A stretch of DNA of 54,841 nt from assembly GCA_036379395.1 (NCBI GenBank), contig DASVGR010000019.1, positions 1 to 54,841 on the forward strand, in the 5' to 3' direction. Of this stretch, positions 1 through 7,145 are shown piece after piece. The position numbers and the translations under genes are program-made. This stretch comes from Oleiagrimonas sp036379395 (GTDB lineage Bacteria > Pseudomonadota > Gammaproteobacteria > Xanthomonadales > Rhodanobacteraceae). Under the pieces are notes generated by a model. It ran no database searches, was not told the DNA's origin, and saw only the letters and a list, made by a program, of their open reading frames with translations. Every line of letters begins with the position of its first letter. Position 1 is the stretch's first letter.

Positions 1-177
1 ATCGGACAAATCCTGATCCAGGCTGGCGTACACCGCGCCCGGAATGTGCGCCGCCGCGTAATCGCGCGCGCCTTGCGCCGGATCGGCCAGGGCAAAGCGG
101 CAATCGACCACCAGCATGGCCGCGCGATCGCCCGCGGCCAGTTCCTCAACGCCGATCAGCGGCGACAACTCGTTCAT
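1..177 (-). CDS. Sulfurtransferase (rhodanese family), N-terminal 59 residues only
   Basis: The start and first 59 residues of a protein that runs off the left edge of the window. It opens MNELSPLIGVEELAAG and continues with LVVDCRFALADP and then A-H-I-P-G-A-V-Y, the pattern of the first rhodanese domain of 3-mercaptopyruvate/thiosulfate sulfurtransferases (VDCRF strand and H-I-P-G-A motif). Such enzymes move sulfane sulfur to cyanide or thiols in the cytoplasm. The catalytic Cys would lie in the missing second domain. The ATG overlaps the stop of the upstream Nudix gene (ATGA), so the two are translationally coupled. The family is clear; the exact substrate is not. Confidence 0.85.
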   Translation of the reverse strand, partial: MNELSPLIGVEELAAGDRAAMLVVDCRFALADPAQGARDYAAAHIPGAVYASLDQDLSD

Positions 178-782
178 GCCACGCCCATCCGTTGCAACAG
201 GTTGAACCACATGCCGGCCGTCGCACCCCAGATGCGATGGCCGTCGAACAAAAACTCGCTCATGCGATGGCGCCGACCGCGATGCTCGGCCATGTACGAA
301 CGCATGTTGGCCGGATCGAGCAAAAACGCCAGCGGCACTTCGAACACCTCGGCCACCTCGTCGGCACTGGGGCGCAAGGGCGGCGCGTCGGCCGCCACGC
401 GCGCCACCACCGGGGTGACGCAAAATCCGCTGACGGTTTCCAGCGGTTCCAGAAAGCCCAGCGGTTCGATGGCGCTGCGCGGCAGGCCGATTTCTTCCTC
501 GGTTTCGCGCAGAGCGGTGTCGACAAGATCCACGTCGTCGGCATCCATGCGCCCGCCGGGAAAAGCGACCTGACCGGCGTGATGCGCCAGGCGAGCCTGG
601 CGTCGCGTGAACAGCACGTTTTCCTCGCCGCCGTCGCGCACGCCGACCAGCACAGCGGCCGGCACCAGCGGCGCGCTGTCAATCCATTCGGCCACCAGGT
701 CGTGATTCCAACCCGGTCCCTGCGGCGGATCGTCCAGATCGATCAGCGCCTCGCGCACGCGCGCCACCTGCGGCGCACTCAC
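174..782 (-). CDS. Nudix hydrolase, CoA pyrophosphatase (NudL-like)
   Basis: A 202-residue cytosolic Nudix enzyme expected to split CoA and its derivatives into phosphopantetheine and 3',5'-ADP. The UPF0035-type signature that precedes the Nudix box in CoA pyrophosphatases is present (residues 57-80: LFTRRQARLAHHAG, then FPGGRMD), followed by the box core RETEEEIGL at 92-100 with its metal-binding glutamates. The start is a GTG at 780-782 that overlaps the stop of the upstream DUF1289 gene, and its own stop overlaps the downstream sulfurtransferase start. The three genes therefore form one tight operon. Family assignment is firm; substrate is inferred from the extra motif. Confidence 0.9.
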   Translation of the reverse strand: MSAPQVARVREALIDLDDPPQGPGWNHDLVAEWIDSAPLVPAAVLVGVRDGGEENVLFTRRQARLAHHAGQVAFPGGRMDADDVDLVDTALRETEEEIGLPRSAIEPLGFLEPLETVSGFCVTPVVARVAADAPPLRPSADEVAEVFEVPLAFLLDPANMRSYMAEHRGRRHRMSEFLFDGHRIWGATAGMWFNLLQRMGVA

Positions 783-979
783 GACACCACCTCGGCGACC
801 GGCGGGCGCAGCGGCAACACATCGCGCATCAGACGGTGGCGTTCGGCCTCGTCGAAATCACGCCAATGCGCGATTTCATCCAGCGAACGCCGACAGCCCA
901 GGCAATAACCGGCCGCATCCAGCTGGCACACCCCAATGCATGGCGTCAACGGCGCGGGGACAGAATCGTTGCTTGTCAT
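779..979 (-). CDS. DUF1289 family small Cys-rich protein
   Basis: A 66-residue protein with TPCIGVCQLD near residue 12 and then YCLGCRRSLDEI, giving the CxxxC...CxxC arrangement of DUF1289 (YdhL-like) proteins, which probably bind a metal. The W-R-D-F-D...E-R-H-R-L segment after the cysteines is also typical. The biochemical role of the family is unknown. It is the first gene of the operon with the Nudix hydrolase and sulfurtransferase, overlapping the former by 4 bp. Upstream lies the long REP-rich spacer separating it from rpmF. Confidence 0.85.
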   Translation of the reverse strand: MTSNDSVPAPLTPCIGVCQLDAAGYCLGCRRSLDEIAHWRDFDEAERHRLMRDVLPLRPPVAEVVS

Positions 980-1078
980 CCATGCATGCTAGGAGCTTGG
1001 ATGGCCGGAACTCAAGCAGTGGCGTTTTCCAGTCGTGGCCGAGCTTTCACCACAGGATGCCCGCACCCGCGCGGAATT

Positions 1079-1335
1079 GTGGAAACCCGTCGGCGGGCGA
1101 AAAGAGCTTGCTTCAAATCGACATCAGGCCATCGCGCGCGGGCGCGCTCCCACAGTTGGCTGGGGAGGTGCAAGGCTTTTGTGGAAACCCGCCCGCAGGC
1201 GAAAAGAGCTTGCTTCAAATCGACATCAGGCCATCGCGCACAGGCGCGCTCCCACAGTTGGCTGGGGAGATGCAGGGCTTTTGTGGGAGCCCGCCTGCGG
1301 GCGAAAAGAGCTTGCTTCAAACCGACATCAGGCCA
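1079..1335. repeat. 102-bp tandem repeat built from REP arms (2.5 copies)
   Basis: Copies start at 1079, 1181 and 1283 (the last partial, fading near 1335), exactly 102 bp apart. Each unit has a GTGG-headed arm with a C/G-rich hairpin, a constant spacer (AAGAGCTTGCTTCAAA...), an inverted arm ending in GCGCTCCCAC, and a tail AGTTGGCTGGGGAG. Copies 1 and 2 differ at only a handful of bases. The unit is an amplified REPIN plus spacer. It fills most of the 435-bp gap between DUF1289 and rpmF (980-1414), in which I see no gene. Confidence 0.85.
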
Positions 1336-1414
1336 ACCACGCGCGCACAAACGCGAGACGGTGCGTTGCCGCACCGCCTCGCGCTGTCTCAATGGATCAA
1401 CCGACCGAAACGGC

Positions 1415-1609
1415 TCAGTCTTCGTCGGCGACAGCCTGCTTGACGTCGATCACCTTGCGGCCACGGTAATAGCCGTCCTTGGTGATGTGGTGACGAAGAT
1501 GCACTTCGCCCGTGGTCGGATCGGTGGCGAGCTGGGCAGTGGTCAGCTTGTCGTGCGCGCGGCGCATGCCACGGGTGGAAGGCGTACGGCGGCTCTTGGC
1601 GACGGCCAT
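1415..1609 (-). CDS. rpmF: 50S ribosomal protein L32
   Basis: A 64-residue protein of the large ribosomal subunit. It begins MAVAKSRRTPSTRGMRRAHD, the near-invariant L32 N-terminus, and continues with H-H-I-T-K-D-G-Y-Y-R-G-R-K-V. The zinc-binding cysteines found in some L32 proteins are absent, as in other proteobacterial versions. It lies 15 bp downstream of yceD in the usual yceD-rpmF order, so the two are probably cotranscribed. Length and sequence leave little doubt. Confidence 0.98.
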   Translation of the reverse strand: MAVAKSRRTPSTRGMRRAHDKLTTAQLATDPTTGEVHLRHHITKDGYYRGRKVIDVKQAVADED

Positions 1610-1624
1610 GATGTTTCTCCGGAT

Positions 1625-2140
1625 CTACTTGCGTTTGAGTTCGCGCAATACCGCGAACGGGTTGTCTTCAACTTCAACCGCCGGCGCGTCGGGCGCCGAC
1701 GATTCCATGCCCTCATCGGGCCATCCACTTTGCGGACTGATCGGCACCAGCGGTACCGCCAGCAGCAATTCGTCCTCGATGACCGCCGCCGGATCGACGT
1801 GGTCATCCACAACCATGAGCGGCTCGAAACCGGGAGGCAAACCAGCTTCCTCGTCCTCGCGACGGATCAGTCCGAGGTGCGAATCAACCGTTACCGGCAA
1901 GACGAACGGCTCCAGCGAACGCTGACAAACCAAAGTCAGCGGCGCCGTGGCTTGTACTGTCAGATACGCCGTGCCGAATTCGTCACGGCCAAAATCCAGC
2001 GTGTATTCGACGACGCCACCGGTATCGGCCAAAAGCTCCACCAAGCGCTTCAACCCGGCTACGGGCAGGCTGCCTTGGAAAGAACGCCGGGCCGAGACCA
2101 TTCGCCAAGCGTCCACGGTCTCGGGTAAAGTCATGGACAT
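1625..2140 (-). CDS. yceD: YceD family (DUF177) protein, 23S rRNA accumulation
   Basis: A 171-residue YceD/DUF177 protein. In E. coli and plants this family is needed for normal 23S rRNA accumulation. Recognisable parts are the mid-region (LTLVCQRSLEPFVLPV, around residues 88-103) and the family-typical C-terminal N-P-F-A-V-L-R-E-L-K. The gene sits directly before rpmF. The strand changes at its 5' side: the 124-bp gap to the plus-strand gene at 2265 is a divergent promoter region. Confidence 0.93.
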   Translation of the reverse strand: MSMTLPETVDAWRMVSARRSFQGSLPVAGLKRLVELLADTGGVVEYTLDFGRDEFGTAYLTVQATAPLTLVCQRSLEPFVLPVTVDSHLGLIRREDEEAGLPPGFEPLMVVDDHVDPAAVIEDELLLAVPLVPISPQSGWPDEGMESSAPDAPAVEVEDNPFAVLRELKRK

Positions 2141-2264
2141 AGCCTGCCGATTTTAGGCAGGTCGCCACCTTGAGTCAACGTGCCACGCGCCAGCCGGGCG
2201 GCAAAGCTTGCCAGCATCCGGCGGCGGTGTTTGACTCACAGGCTCAAGACAAGGGGAAACCGGC

Positions 2265-2711
2265 ATGAACATGCCCGAGCTGGCGCTTGCCGTGCTCATC
2301 ATCGTCATCGCAATGGCCGTCGGCGTCGCGCTGCTGACGCACCGGCGCGCACGGCGCCGCGACCAGGCCCTGCGCCATCTGCTGGACGACGCCGACCATC
2401 TGGAATCCGACCTCAAGGCCTGCCGCCAGCAACTGGATCGCGCGCACGCCGTCATGGCCACCTCGCCCGACCGGCCGGTCACCGGCGAAACCGACGCCCG
2501 CCAAGCCATCGACAACGGCCTGCGCTCGTTGCTGGAACACCGTCTGTGGATCCGTGACCATGCCGCCAATGCCAGCCAGAAGGAACTGGACGACGCCGTC
2601 TGCGCCATGAGCAAAGCGCGCGACCGGCTGGAGCCGCAACTGCGCGCGCTGGACACCGCCCAGCGCGAACTGGAACAGGCCGTGCGCGAACGCATCGAAC
2701 GAGACTCATGA
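2265..2711 (+). CDS. Membrane-anchored coiled-coil protein, unknown function
   Basis: A 148-residue protein that I cannot place in a named family. Residues 4-23 (LALAVLIIVIAMAVGVALL) form one transmembrane segment, followed by a basic RRARRRDQ stretch that should keep the rest in the cytoplasm. The remainder is charged, heptad-rich and probably coiled coil (D-D-A-D-H-L-E-S-D-L and, near the end, L-D-T-A-Q-R-E-L-E-Q-A-V). The stop overlaps the start of the maf gene by 4 bp (ATGA), so it is coupled to it. It may be a small envelope or division accessory protein, but that is a guess. Confidence 0.75.
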   Translation: MNMPELALAVLIIVIAMAVGVALLTHRRARRRDQALRHLLDDADHLESDLKACRQQLDRAHAVMATSPDRPVTGETDARQAIDNGLRSLLEHRLWIRDHAANASQKELDDAVCAMSKARDRLEPQLRALDTAQRELEQAVRERIERDS

Positions 2712-3286
2712 ACCCACGCATTTTATTGGCCTCCACATCGCGTTACCGCGCGCAGCTGCTGCACCGCTTGCTGCCCGACTTCGGCCAGGCCGCACCCGAC
2801 GCCGACGAAACACCCCTCCCCGGTGAAGCACCGGACACGCGCGCCATGCGCCTGGCGCAACTGAAGGCGCGCTCGCTCATCGCCGCCCACGCCGGCAACC
2901 TCATCATCGGCTCCGACCAGGTCGCGTCACTGGACGGCAAACTGCTGCGCAAGCCGGGCGACGCGGCCACCGCGCGCGCCCAGCTGGCGCGTTCATCATC
3001 CCGCCAAGTGCTGTTCCACACCGCGCTGGCCGTGGTCGACACCGACGGCGCCATGCACACGCACCTGGACACGACCCGCGTGCAATTTCGCGCGCTGGAC
3101 GAAGCCACCATCGCGCGTTACATCGAGGCCGAACAGCCGCTCGACTGCGCTGGCAGCTTCAAGTGCGAAGGCCTCGGCATCGCCCTGTTCGAACACATCG
3201 ACAACACCGATCCGACGGCCCTCATCGGCCTGCCGCTGATCGCCACCGCGCGCTTGCTGCGCGAATGCGGCGTCACCTTGCCTTGA
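2708..3286 (+). CDS. Maf-like nucleotide pyrophosphatase, YceF subfamily
   Basis: A 192-residue Maf/HAM1-fold enzyme that hydrolyses non-canonical nucleoside triphosphates; the YceF branch prefers 7-methyl-GTP. The N-terminal L-A-S-T-S-R-Y-R motif (residues 7-14), I-I-G-S-D-Q-V with catalytic Asp70, and C-A-G-S-F-K-C-E-G-L-G (147-157) identify the family, and the last motif fits YceF better than the dTTPase YhdE. In E. coli yceF flanks yceD-rpmF; here the same genes are adjacent but divergent. The ATG overlaps the stop of the coiled-coil gene. Confidence 0.92.
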   Translation: MNPRILLASTSRYRAQLLHRLLPDFGQAAPDADETPLPGEAPDTRAMRLAQLKARSLIAAHAGNLIIGSDQVASLDGKLLRKPGDAATARAQLARSSSRQVLFHTALAVVDTDGAMHTHLDTTRVQFRALDEATIARYIEAEQPLDCAGSFKCEGLGIALFEHIDNTDPTALIGLPLIATARLLRECGVTLP

Positions 3287-3299
3287 TCTTCTCCTGCCT

Positions 3300-3322
3300 G
3301 TAGGGGCGCGCCGGCGCGCGAT
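3300..3322 (+). repeat. Single REP arm, GTAGGGGC head
   Basis: Just after the maf stop, GTAGGGGCGCG...CGCGAT forms a short G/C hairpin with the same layout as the other REP arms in this window (GTAGGAGC head, palindromic stem, GCGAT tail). A weaker inverted arm, ending in GGCTCCTGC, may follow near 3365-3380, which would make this a degraded REPIN. It lies in the spacer between the convergent maf and GT39 genes. Confidence 0.7.
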
Positions 3323-3421
3323 CGCCTTGACGCCAACCCGGCGCGATAGCGAACCCCTCGGGCCACAGGTCGGCTCCTGCAGGGAACCTTATTTGTCGGG
3401 GCCATATTTTAATTGGAGCCA

Positions 3422-5194
3422 TCAGCCGCGTCCGCGCTTGCGCAAGCGCTGCTCGGCCGCATACGCCTGACGCCACACCGCGCAATCATCACGCGGCATC
3501 GGCAGCAAACGCTTTGCCGGCACGCGCGCGGCATAAAAGGCAAAACGCCGGCGCCCGCCATACAAATCCTCGCGCGCCAGAAAACGCGGCCCGGCCAAAC
3601 GTGAGCACAGCGATCCCAGCCACCGCGGCCGCTGGTGCGCGCGCAGAATCCACTCGTCGACCACCAGCAGTGCCGGTCGCCCGGCCTGTCGCGCGCGCAA
3701 GCCGGTTTCGTCAAGGCGCCAGACAGCCAATTGCGCCGCACGCCCGTGCTTGGCGTTGAGCGGGCTGTCGAGCACATAGACCGGGCGCGCGTCGTCCAGC
3801 TGGAACGCCAGTTCCGCGCCGTCGATGAAATTATCGGCTACCAGCACCGTGTCGGCAGGCATCCGCTGCAGCAATTTTTGCGTCTCGGCCGCGCTGGCCC
3901 GCCAGCCGGTGAAGTTGACCGGGAACGCCTTCAGTCGATCCAGCGTCGCCAGCGCCTGCCCTCCGGCCGCCGTGGCGCCAAGGTACGCATAGCCGACCAG
4001 TTGCCCGGCGCCGGCCAACGCAAAGGCGGCAATCAGCCAGATTTTCCAGCTGCGGCATTGCCACTTGCCAACCAGCAACGCCGGCAACGCCACCGCCAGC
4101 GGCAGATAGCCGGGCAGCGGCCAGTGCGCGCGAAAGTGCGTGTCATCGGCAAACAGGCCAAACACGAAATAGCCGACCAGAAAGGTGGCAGCCATGACGA
4201 CCAGCACGTCCCACGGGCCTTGCCCACACGCGTGATGCAAGCGCAATCGCGCGCAGGCGCGCTCCCACAGTGGCTGCGGGGACGTGCCGGTATTTGCCGG
4301 TGCAGGAGCCCGCCTGCGGGCGAAGGGGTCTTGGCTGGTGTCGGCATCTGGCTGTCGTGCGCGGGCGCACTCCCGCCGATGCTGGCGCAGGCATTGCCAC
4401 AACGCCCACAGCAGCAGCGCGTACAGCAGCGGCGTCACGGCCACGGCCTGCACGATCGGCTCGATCAGCGTGTTGGCGTGAAAGCGCCACGGGTTGCGGT
4501 CGACCAGTTGAAACGCCAGCCCCGCGCCGCTCAACTCAAGGTTGGACACGATCAGCGGCACCAACCCCAGCACGCCGATGCCCATGGCCAGCCAGAAGCC
4601 GCCGCGCCGCCATTGCGCGCGTCCGCGCGGCGTGACAAGCATCAGCAGCAAGCCAGCCAGAACCAGCATGCCGGCGCGGTAATGCGTCATCCACGCCAAT
4701 GCCAACGCCACGCCCAGCAACAGCCAGTCACGCCAGCGGTTGCCGTCCATGGCGCGGTCCAGCGCGTACATGGCCACGGCAATGGCCACTGTCAGCGGCA
4801 CGTCCGGCAACGCCAGCACGCCCAGCATGCCGGCCAGCGGCAACGCCATGCACACCAGTCCGGCCTGCCAGCCGGCGCGCGCACCAAAATGCCGCCGCGC
4901 CATCGCCGCCACGATCCACGGCAGCGCCGCGCCGATCAGCAAGAACGGCCAGCGCATGCCGATCAGGCCGTGCCCGGCAACATCCTCGCCCAGCCGGATC
5001 AGCCACGCCGTCATGCCCGGCAGATCGCTGTAACCCCACGCCAAATGCCGGCTTTCCAGCCAGTAAAACGCCTCGTCGACAAACGGCGCCAAGGTCGCGG
5101 CAATCGCCACCTTGAGGATCAGCTCGATGCCGAAAACCGCGACAAAGGCCGCTCGCCAGCCGTCGCGGCGGGCCGCTACACTGCCATCACGCAT
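3422..5194 (-). CDS. GT39/ArnT-like membrane glycosyltransferase with REP-derived insert
   Basis: A 590-residue polytopic inner-membrane protein of the PMT/ArnT superfamily, which moves sugars from polyprenyl-phosphate donors to lipid or protein acceptors outside the membrane. The acidic D-E-A-F-Y-W motif in the first periplasmic loop (residues 40-45) is the family's catalytic signature, followed by W-G-Y-S-D-L-P-G-M. Many hydrophobic helices follow and a soluble C-terminal domain ends the protein. Residues ~273-317 (R-R-E-C-A-R-A-R-Q-P...W-E-R-A-C-A-R) are encoded by three REP arms and look unlike the rest; the frame stays open. Donor and acceptor are unknown. The start is 24 bp from the divergent MoxR gene. 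Confidence 0.85.
   Translation of the reverse strand: MRDGSVAARRDGWRAAFVAVFGIELILKVAIAATLAPFVDEAFYWLESRHLAWGYSDLPGMTAWLIRLGEDVAGHGLIGMRWPFLLIGAALPWIVAAMARRHFGARAGWQAGLVCMALPLAGMLGVLALPDVPLTVAIAVAMYALDRAMDGNRWRDWLLLGVALALAWMTHYRAGMLVLAGLLLMLVTPRGRAQWRRGGFWLAMGIGVLGLVPLIVSNLELSGAGLAFQLVDRNPWRFHANTLIEPIVQAVAVTPLLYALLLWALWQCLRQHRRECARARQPDADTSQDPFARRRAPAPANTGTSPQPLWERACARLRLHHACGQGPWDVLVVMAATFLVGYFVFGLFADDTHFRAHWPLPGYLPLAVALPALLVGKWQCRSWKIWLIAAFALAGAGQLVGYAYLGATAAGGQALATLDRLKAFPVNFTGWRASAAETQKLLQRMPADTVLVADNFIDGAELAFQLDDARPVYVLDSPLNAKHGRAAQLAVWRLDETGLRARQAGRPALLVVDEWILRAHQRPRWLGSLCSRLAGPRFLAREDLYGGRRRFAFYAARVPAKRLLPMPRDDCAVWRQAYAAEQRLRKRGRG
4246..4376. repeat. REP cluster inside a coding region (three arms)
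   Basis: Three REP arms lie within the GT39 gene: 4246-4268 (inverted arm ending GCGCTCCCAC), 4302-4324 (direct, GCAGGAGCCC head) and 4355-4376 (a degraded inverted arm ending GCACTCCCGC). Intervening bases resemble spacers of intergenic REPINs. The cluster is translated in frame as an Arg/Ala/Pro-rich stretch between two membrane segments. Confidence 0.85.
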
Positions 5195-5218
5195 ACATCA
5201 CACTCATCGCCGGCCCTC

Positions 5219-6157
5219 ATGGTTGCTTCCGTTTCCGCTCCGACCGATCTTGACCAACGCCTGGATCTGGCGCAATCGCAGATCAACCGCGTGCTGCTGG
5301 GCAAGCAGCGTCAGGTCAAGCTGGCGCTGACCGCGCTCATCGCCGGCGGCCACCTGCTGCTGGAAGACGTGCCGGGCGTGGGCAAGACCACGCTGGCACG
5401 CGCGCTGGCGGCCACCTGCGCGCTCGATTTTCAGCGCATCCAGTTCACGTCTGACCTGCTGCCGTCGGACATCATCGGCATCAGCGTGTACGAGCGCGAC
5501 CGCGGCGATTTCCGCTTCCATCCCGGCCCCATTCTCACGCAACTGCTGCTGGCCGACGAAATCAACCGCGCCACGCCGAAAACGCAAAGCGCGCTGCTCG
5601 AAGCCATGGCCGAAGGCCAGGCCACGGTCGACGGCCACACCCATCGGCTGCCGCAGCCGTTCTTCGTGGTGGCCACACAAAACCCGCTGGACCTGGCCGG
5701 CACGTTTCCACTGCCCGACTCGCAGCTGGACCGCTTCATGCTGCGCGTCAGCCTGGACTACCCCGACGCCGCGGCCGAACGCGCGCTGCTGGCCGGTGTC
5801 GACCGGCATCAGGAGCTGGCCCGCGTCAAGGCCTGCCTGGACGCCGACACCATCCTCGCGCTGCGCGATGAAGTGCGCACCGTCACCGTCAGCCCGGCGC
5901 TGCTCGATTACGTGCAGGCGCTGCTCGCCGCCAGCCGCCGGCACGCCGACATCCGCGTCGGCCTGTCGCCGCGCGCGGGCCTGGCGTTGCTGGCCGCCGC
6001 ACGCGCGTGGGCGCGGCTGGATCACCGCAATTACGTCATCCCCGAAGACGTGCAGGCGCTGTTCGTGGCCGTGGCCGCGCACCGGCTGATTCCGGCGCAG
6101 GGCACAGGCCGGCGCGCGCTGGCGCGGGCGCTGCTGGCCGACGTGGCCGTGGAATAG
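5219..6157 (+). CDS. MoxR family AAA+ ATPase
   Basis: A 312-residue cytosolic AAA+ ATPase of the MoxR group, chaperone-like ATPases that usually mature or remodel partner proteins encoded next door. Walker A G-V-G-K-T-T is at 53-58 and Walker B with D-E-I-N-R-A at 109-118. The sensor segment with A-T-Q-N-P and the C-terminal lid with L-S-P-R-A-G-L are also present. The reading frame stays open far upstream, but only the ATG at 5219 gives the normal MoxR N-terminus. It leads the MoxR-DUF58-transglutaminase operon, a widely conserved trio of unclear substrate. Confidence 0.95.
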   Translation: MVASVSAPTDLDQRLDLAQSQINRVLLGKQRQVKLALTALIAGGHLLLEDVPGVGKTTLARALAATCALDFQRIQFTSDLLPSDIIGISVYERDRGDFRFHPGPILTQLLLADEINRATPKTQSALLEAMAEGQATVDGHTHRLPQPFFVVATQNPLDLAGTFPLPDSQLDRFMLRVSLDYPDAAAERALLAGVDRHQELARVKACLDADTILALRDEVRTVTVSPALLDYVQALLAASRRHADIRVGLSPRAGLALLAAARAWARLDHRNYVIPEDVQALFVAVAAHRLIPAQGTGRRALARALLADVAVE

Positions 6158-6170
6158 ACGCCCACCACGC

Positions 6171-7145
6171 ATGGCCGCCGATCCTTCCATGCCCGCCACT
6201 TTGCGCGGCCGCCTGTTCCACCGCTGGCGCGCGTTCACCCGCCACACCGCGGCCGAAGCGTTGCCGGTGGTGCTGAACCGCAAGCGCATCTACATCCTGC
6301 CGACGCGCTTTGGCGTGGGTTTTGCGGCGGTGTGGATCGTGATGCTGGTCGGCGCGCTCAACTATTCCAACAACGCCGCGTTGCTCACCACCTGCCTGCT
6401 CGGCGCCGCCACGGCAGGCAGCCTGCTGACCACGTTCCGTGGCCTGAACGGCCTGCGCCTGGATGCCGTGCGCGCCGGCAGCGCGCACGCCGGCGAGCCG
6501 ATCCGCGTCACGCTGGATTTCGCCGTCGCCACGCGCGCGCGCGAAGCCCTGCAAGTCGACATCGAAACGCAGACCCTGTCCTTCAACGTGCCCGACCACG
6601 GCAACCGCAGCCTCGCGTTTTATCTGCCGACCGAACGCCGCGGCCTGGTGCCGCTGCCGCGCCTGCGCGTGTACAGCACGTGGCCGTTCGGACTGTTCCG
6701 CGCCTGGAGCTGGCTGGCGCCCACGCAGCCGTTCCTGGTCTACCCGCGCGCCGAAAAAATCGGTCCGCCGCCGCCCGGCGCCGATGCCGACGGCCAACGC
6801 CGCAACGCGCGCCACCACCATGACGGCGACGATCTGGCCTCGTTGCGCGCCTACCGCGCCGGCGACGCGATGAAACTGGTCGCGTGGAAGGCCAGCGCGC
6901 GCCACGACGGCCTGCTGGTGCGCGAATTCGAGCGCCCGCAGGCGCGTCAGGAATGGGCGTTCGGCTGGCACGACGTGGCCAGCCTGCCGCGCGAACAGGC
7001 CATTTCGCGCCTGACGCGCTGGGTCATCGAGGCGCACACCGCCGGCGCGCGCTGGCGCTTGGCCCTGCCGCAACACGACCTTGGCCCGGACGCCGGCCTG
7101 GCCCACTATCACGCCTGTCTGCGCGCGCTGGCGCTGCTGCCATGA
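6171..7145 (+). CDS. DUF58 domain protein
   Basis: A 324-residue membrane protein with two N-terminal transmembrane segments (about 48-62 and 70-86) and a cytoplasmic DUF58 domain carrying the family core D-L-A-S-L-R-A-Y-R-A-G-D...W-K-A-S-A-R (around 224-246). DUF58 proteins are the usual partners of MoxR ATPases and often contain a degenerate von Willebrand A-like fold. The gene begins 13 bp after the MoxR stop and its stop overlaps the transglutaminase start (ATGA), so it is part of that operon. Molecular role unknown. Confidence 0.9.
   Translation: MAADPSMPATLRGRLFHRWRAFTRHTAAEALPVVLNRKRIYILPTRFGVGFAAVWIVMLVGALNYSNNAALLTTCLLGAATAGSLLTTFRGLNGLRLDAVRAGSAHAGEPIRVTLDFAVATRAREALQVDIETQTLSFNVPDHGNRSLAFYLPTERRGLVPLPRLRVYSTWPFGLFRAWSWLAPTQPFLVYPRAEKIGPPPPGADADGQRRNARHHHDGDDLASLRAYRAGDAMKLVAWKASARHDGLLVREFERPQARQEWAFGWHDVASLPREQAISRLTRWVIEAHTAGARWRLALPQHDLGPDAGLAHYHACLRALALLP

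Noticed and set aside
1079..1335. Possible CRISPR array because of regular repeats
   Set aside because: The period is 102 bp with constant 'spacers' and palindromic REP arms; there are no unique spacers or cas genes.
836..2128. 430-codon plus-strand ORF through the REP repeat, rpmF and yceD
   Set aside because: It runs antisense to rpmF and yceD; its Arg/Ser repeats come from the 102-bp REP unit.
3635..5218. Long plus-strand extension upstream of the MoxR ATPase
   Set aside because: It is the antisense shadow of the GT39 gene; MoxR homology starts at 5219.
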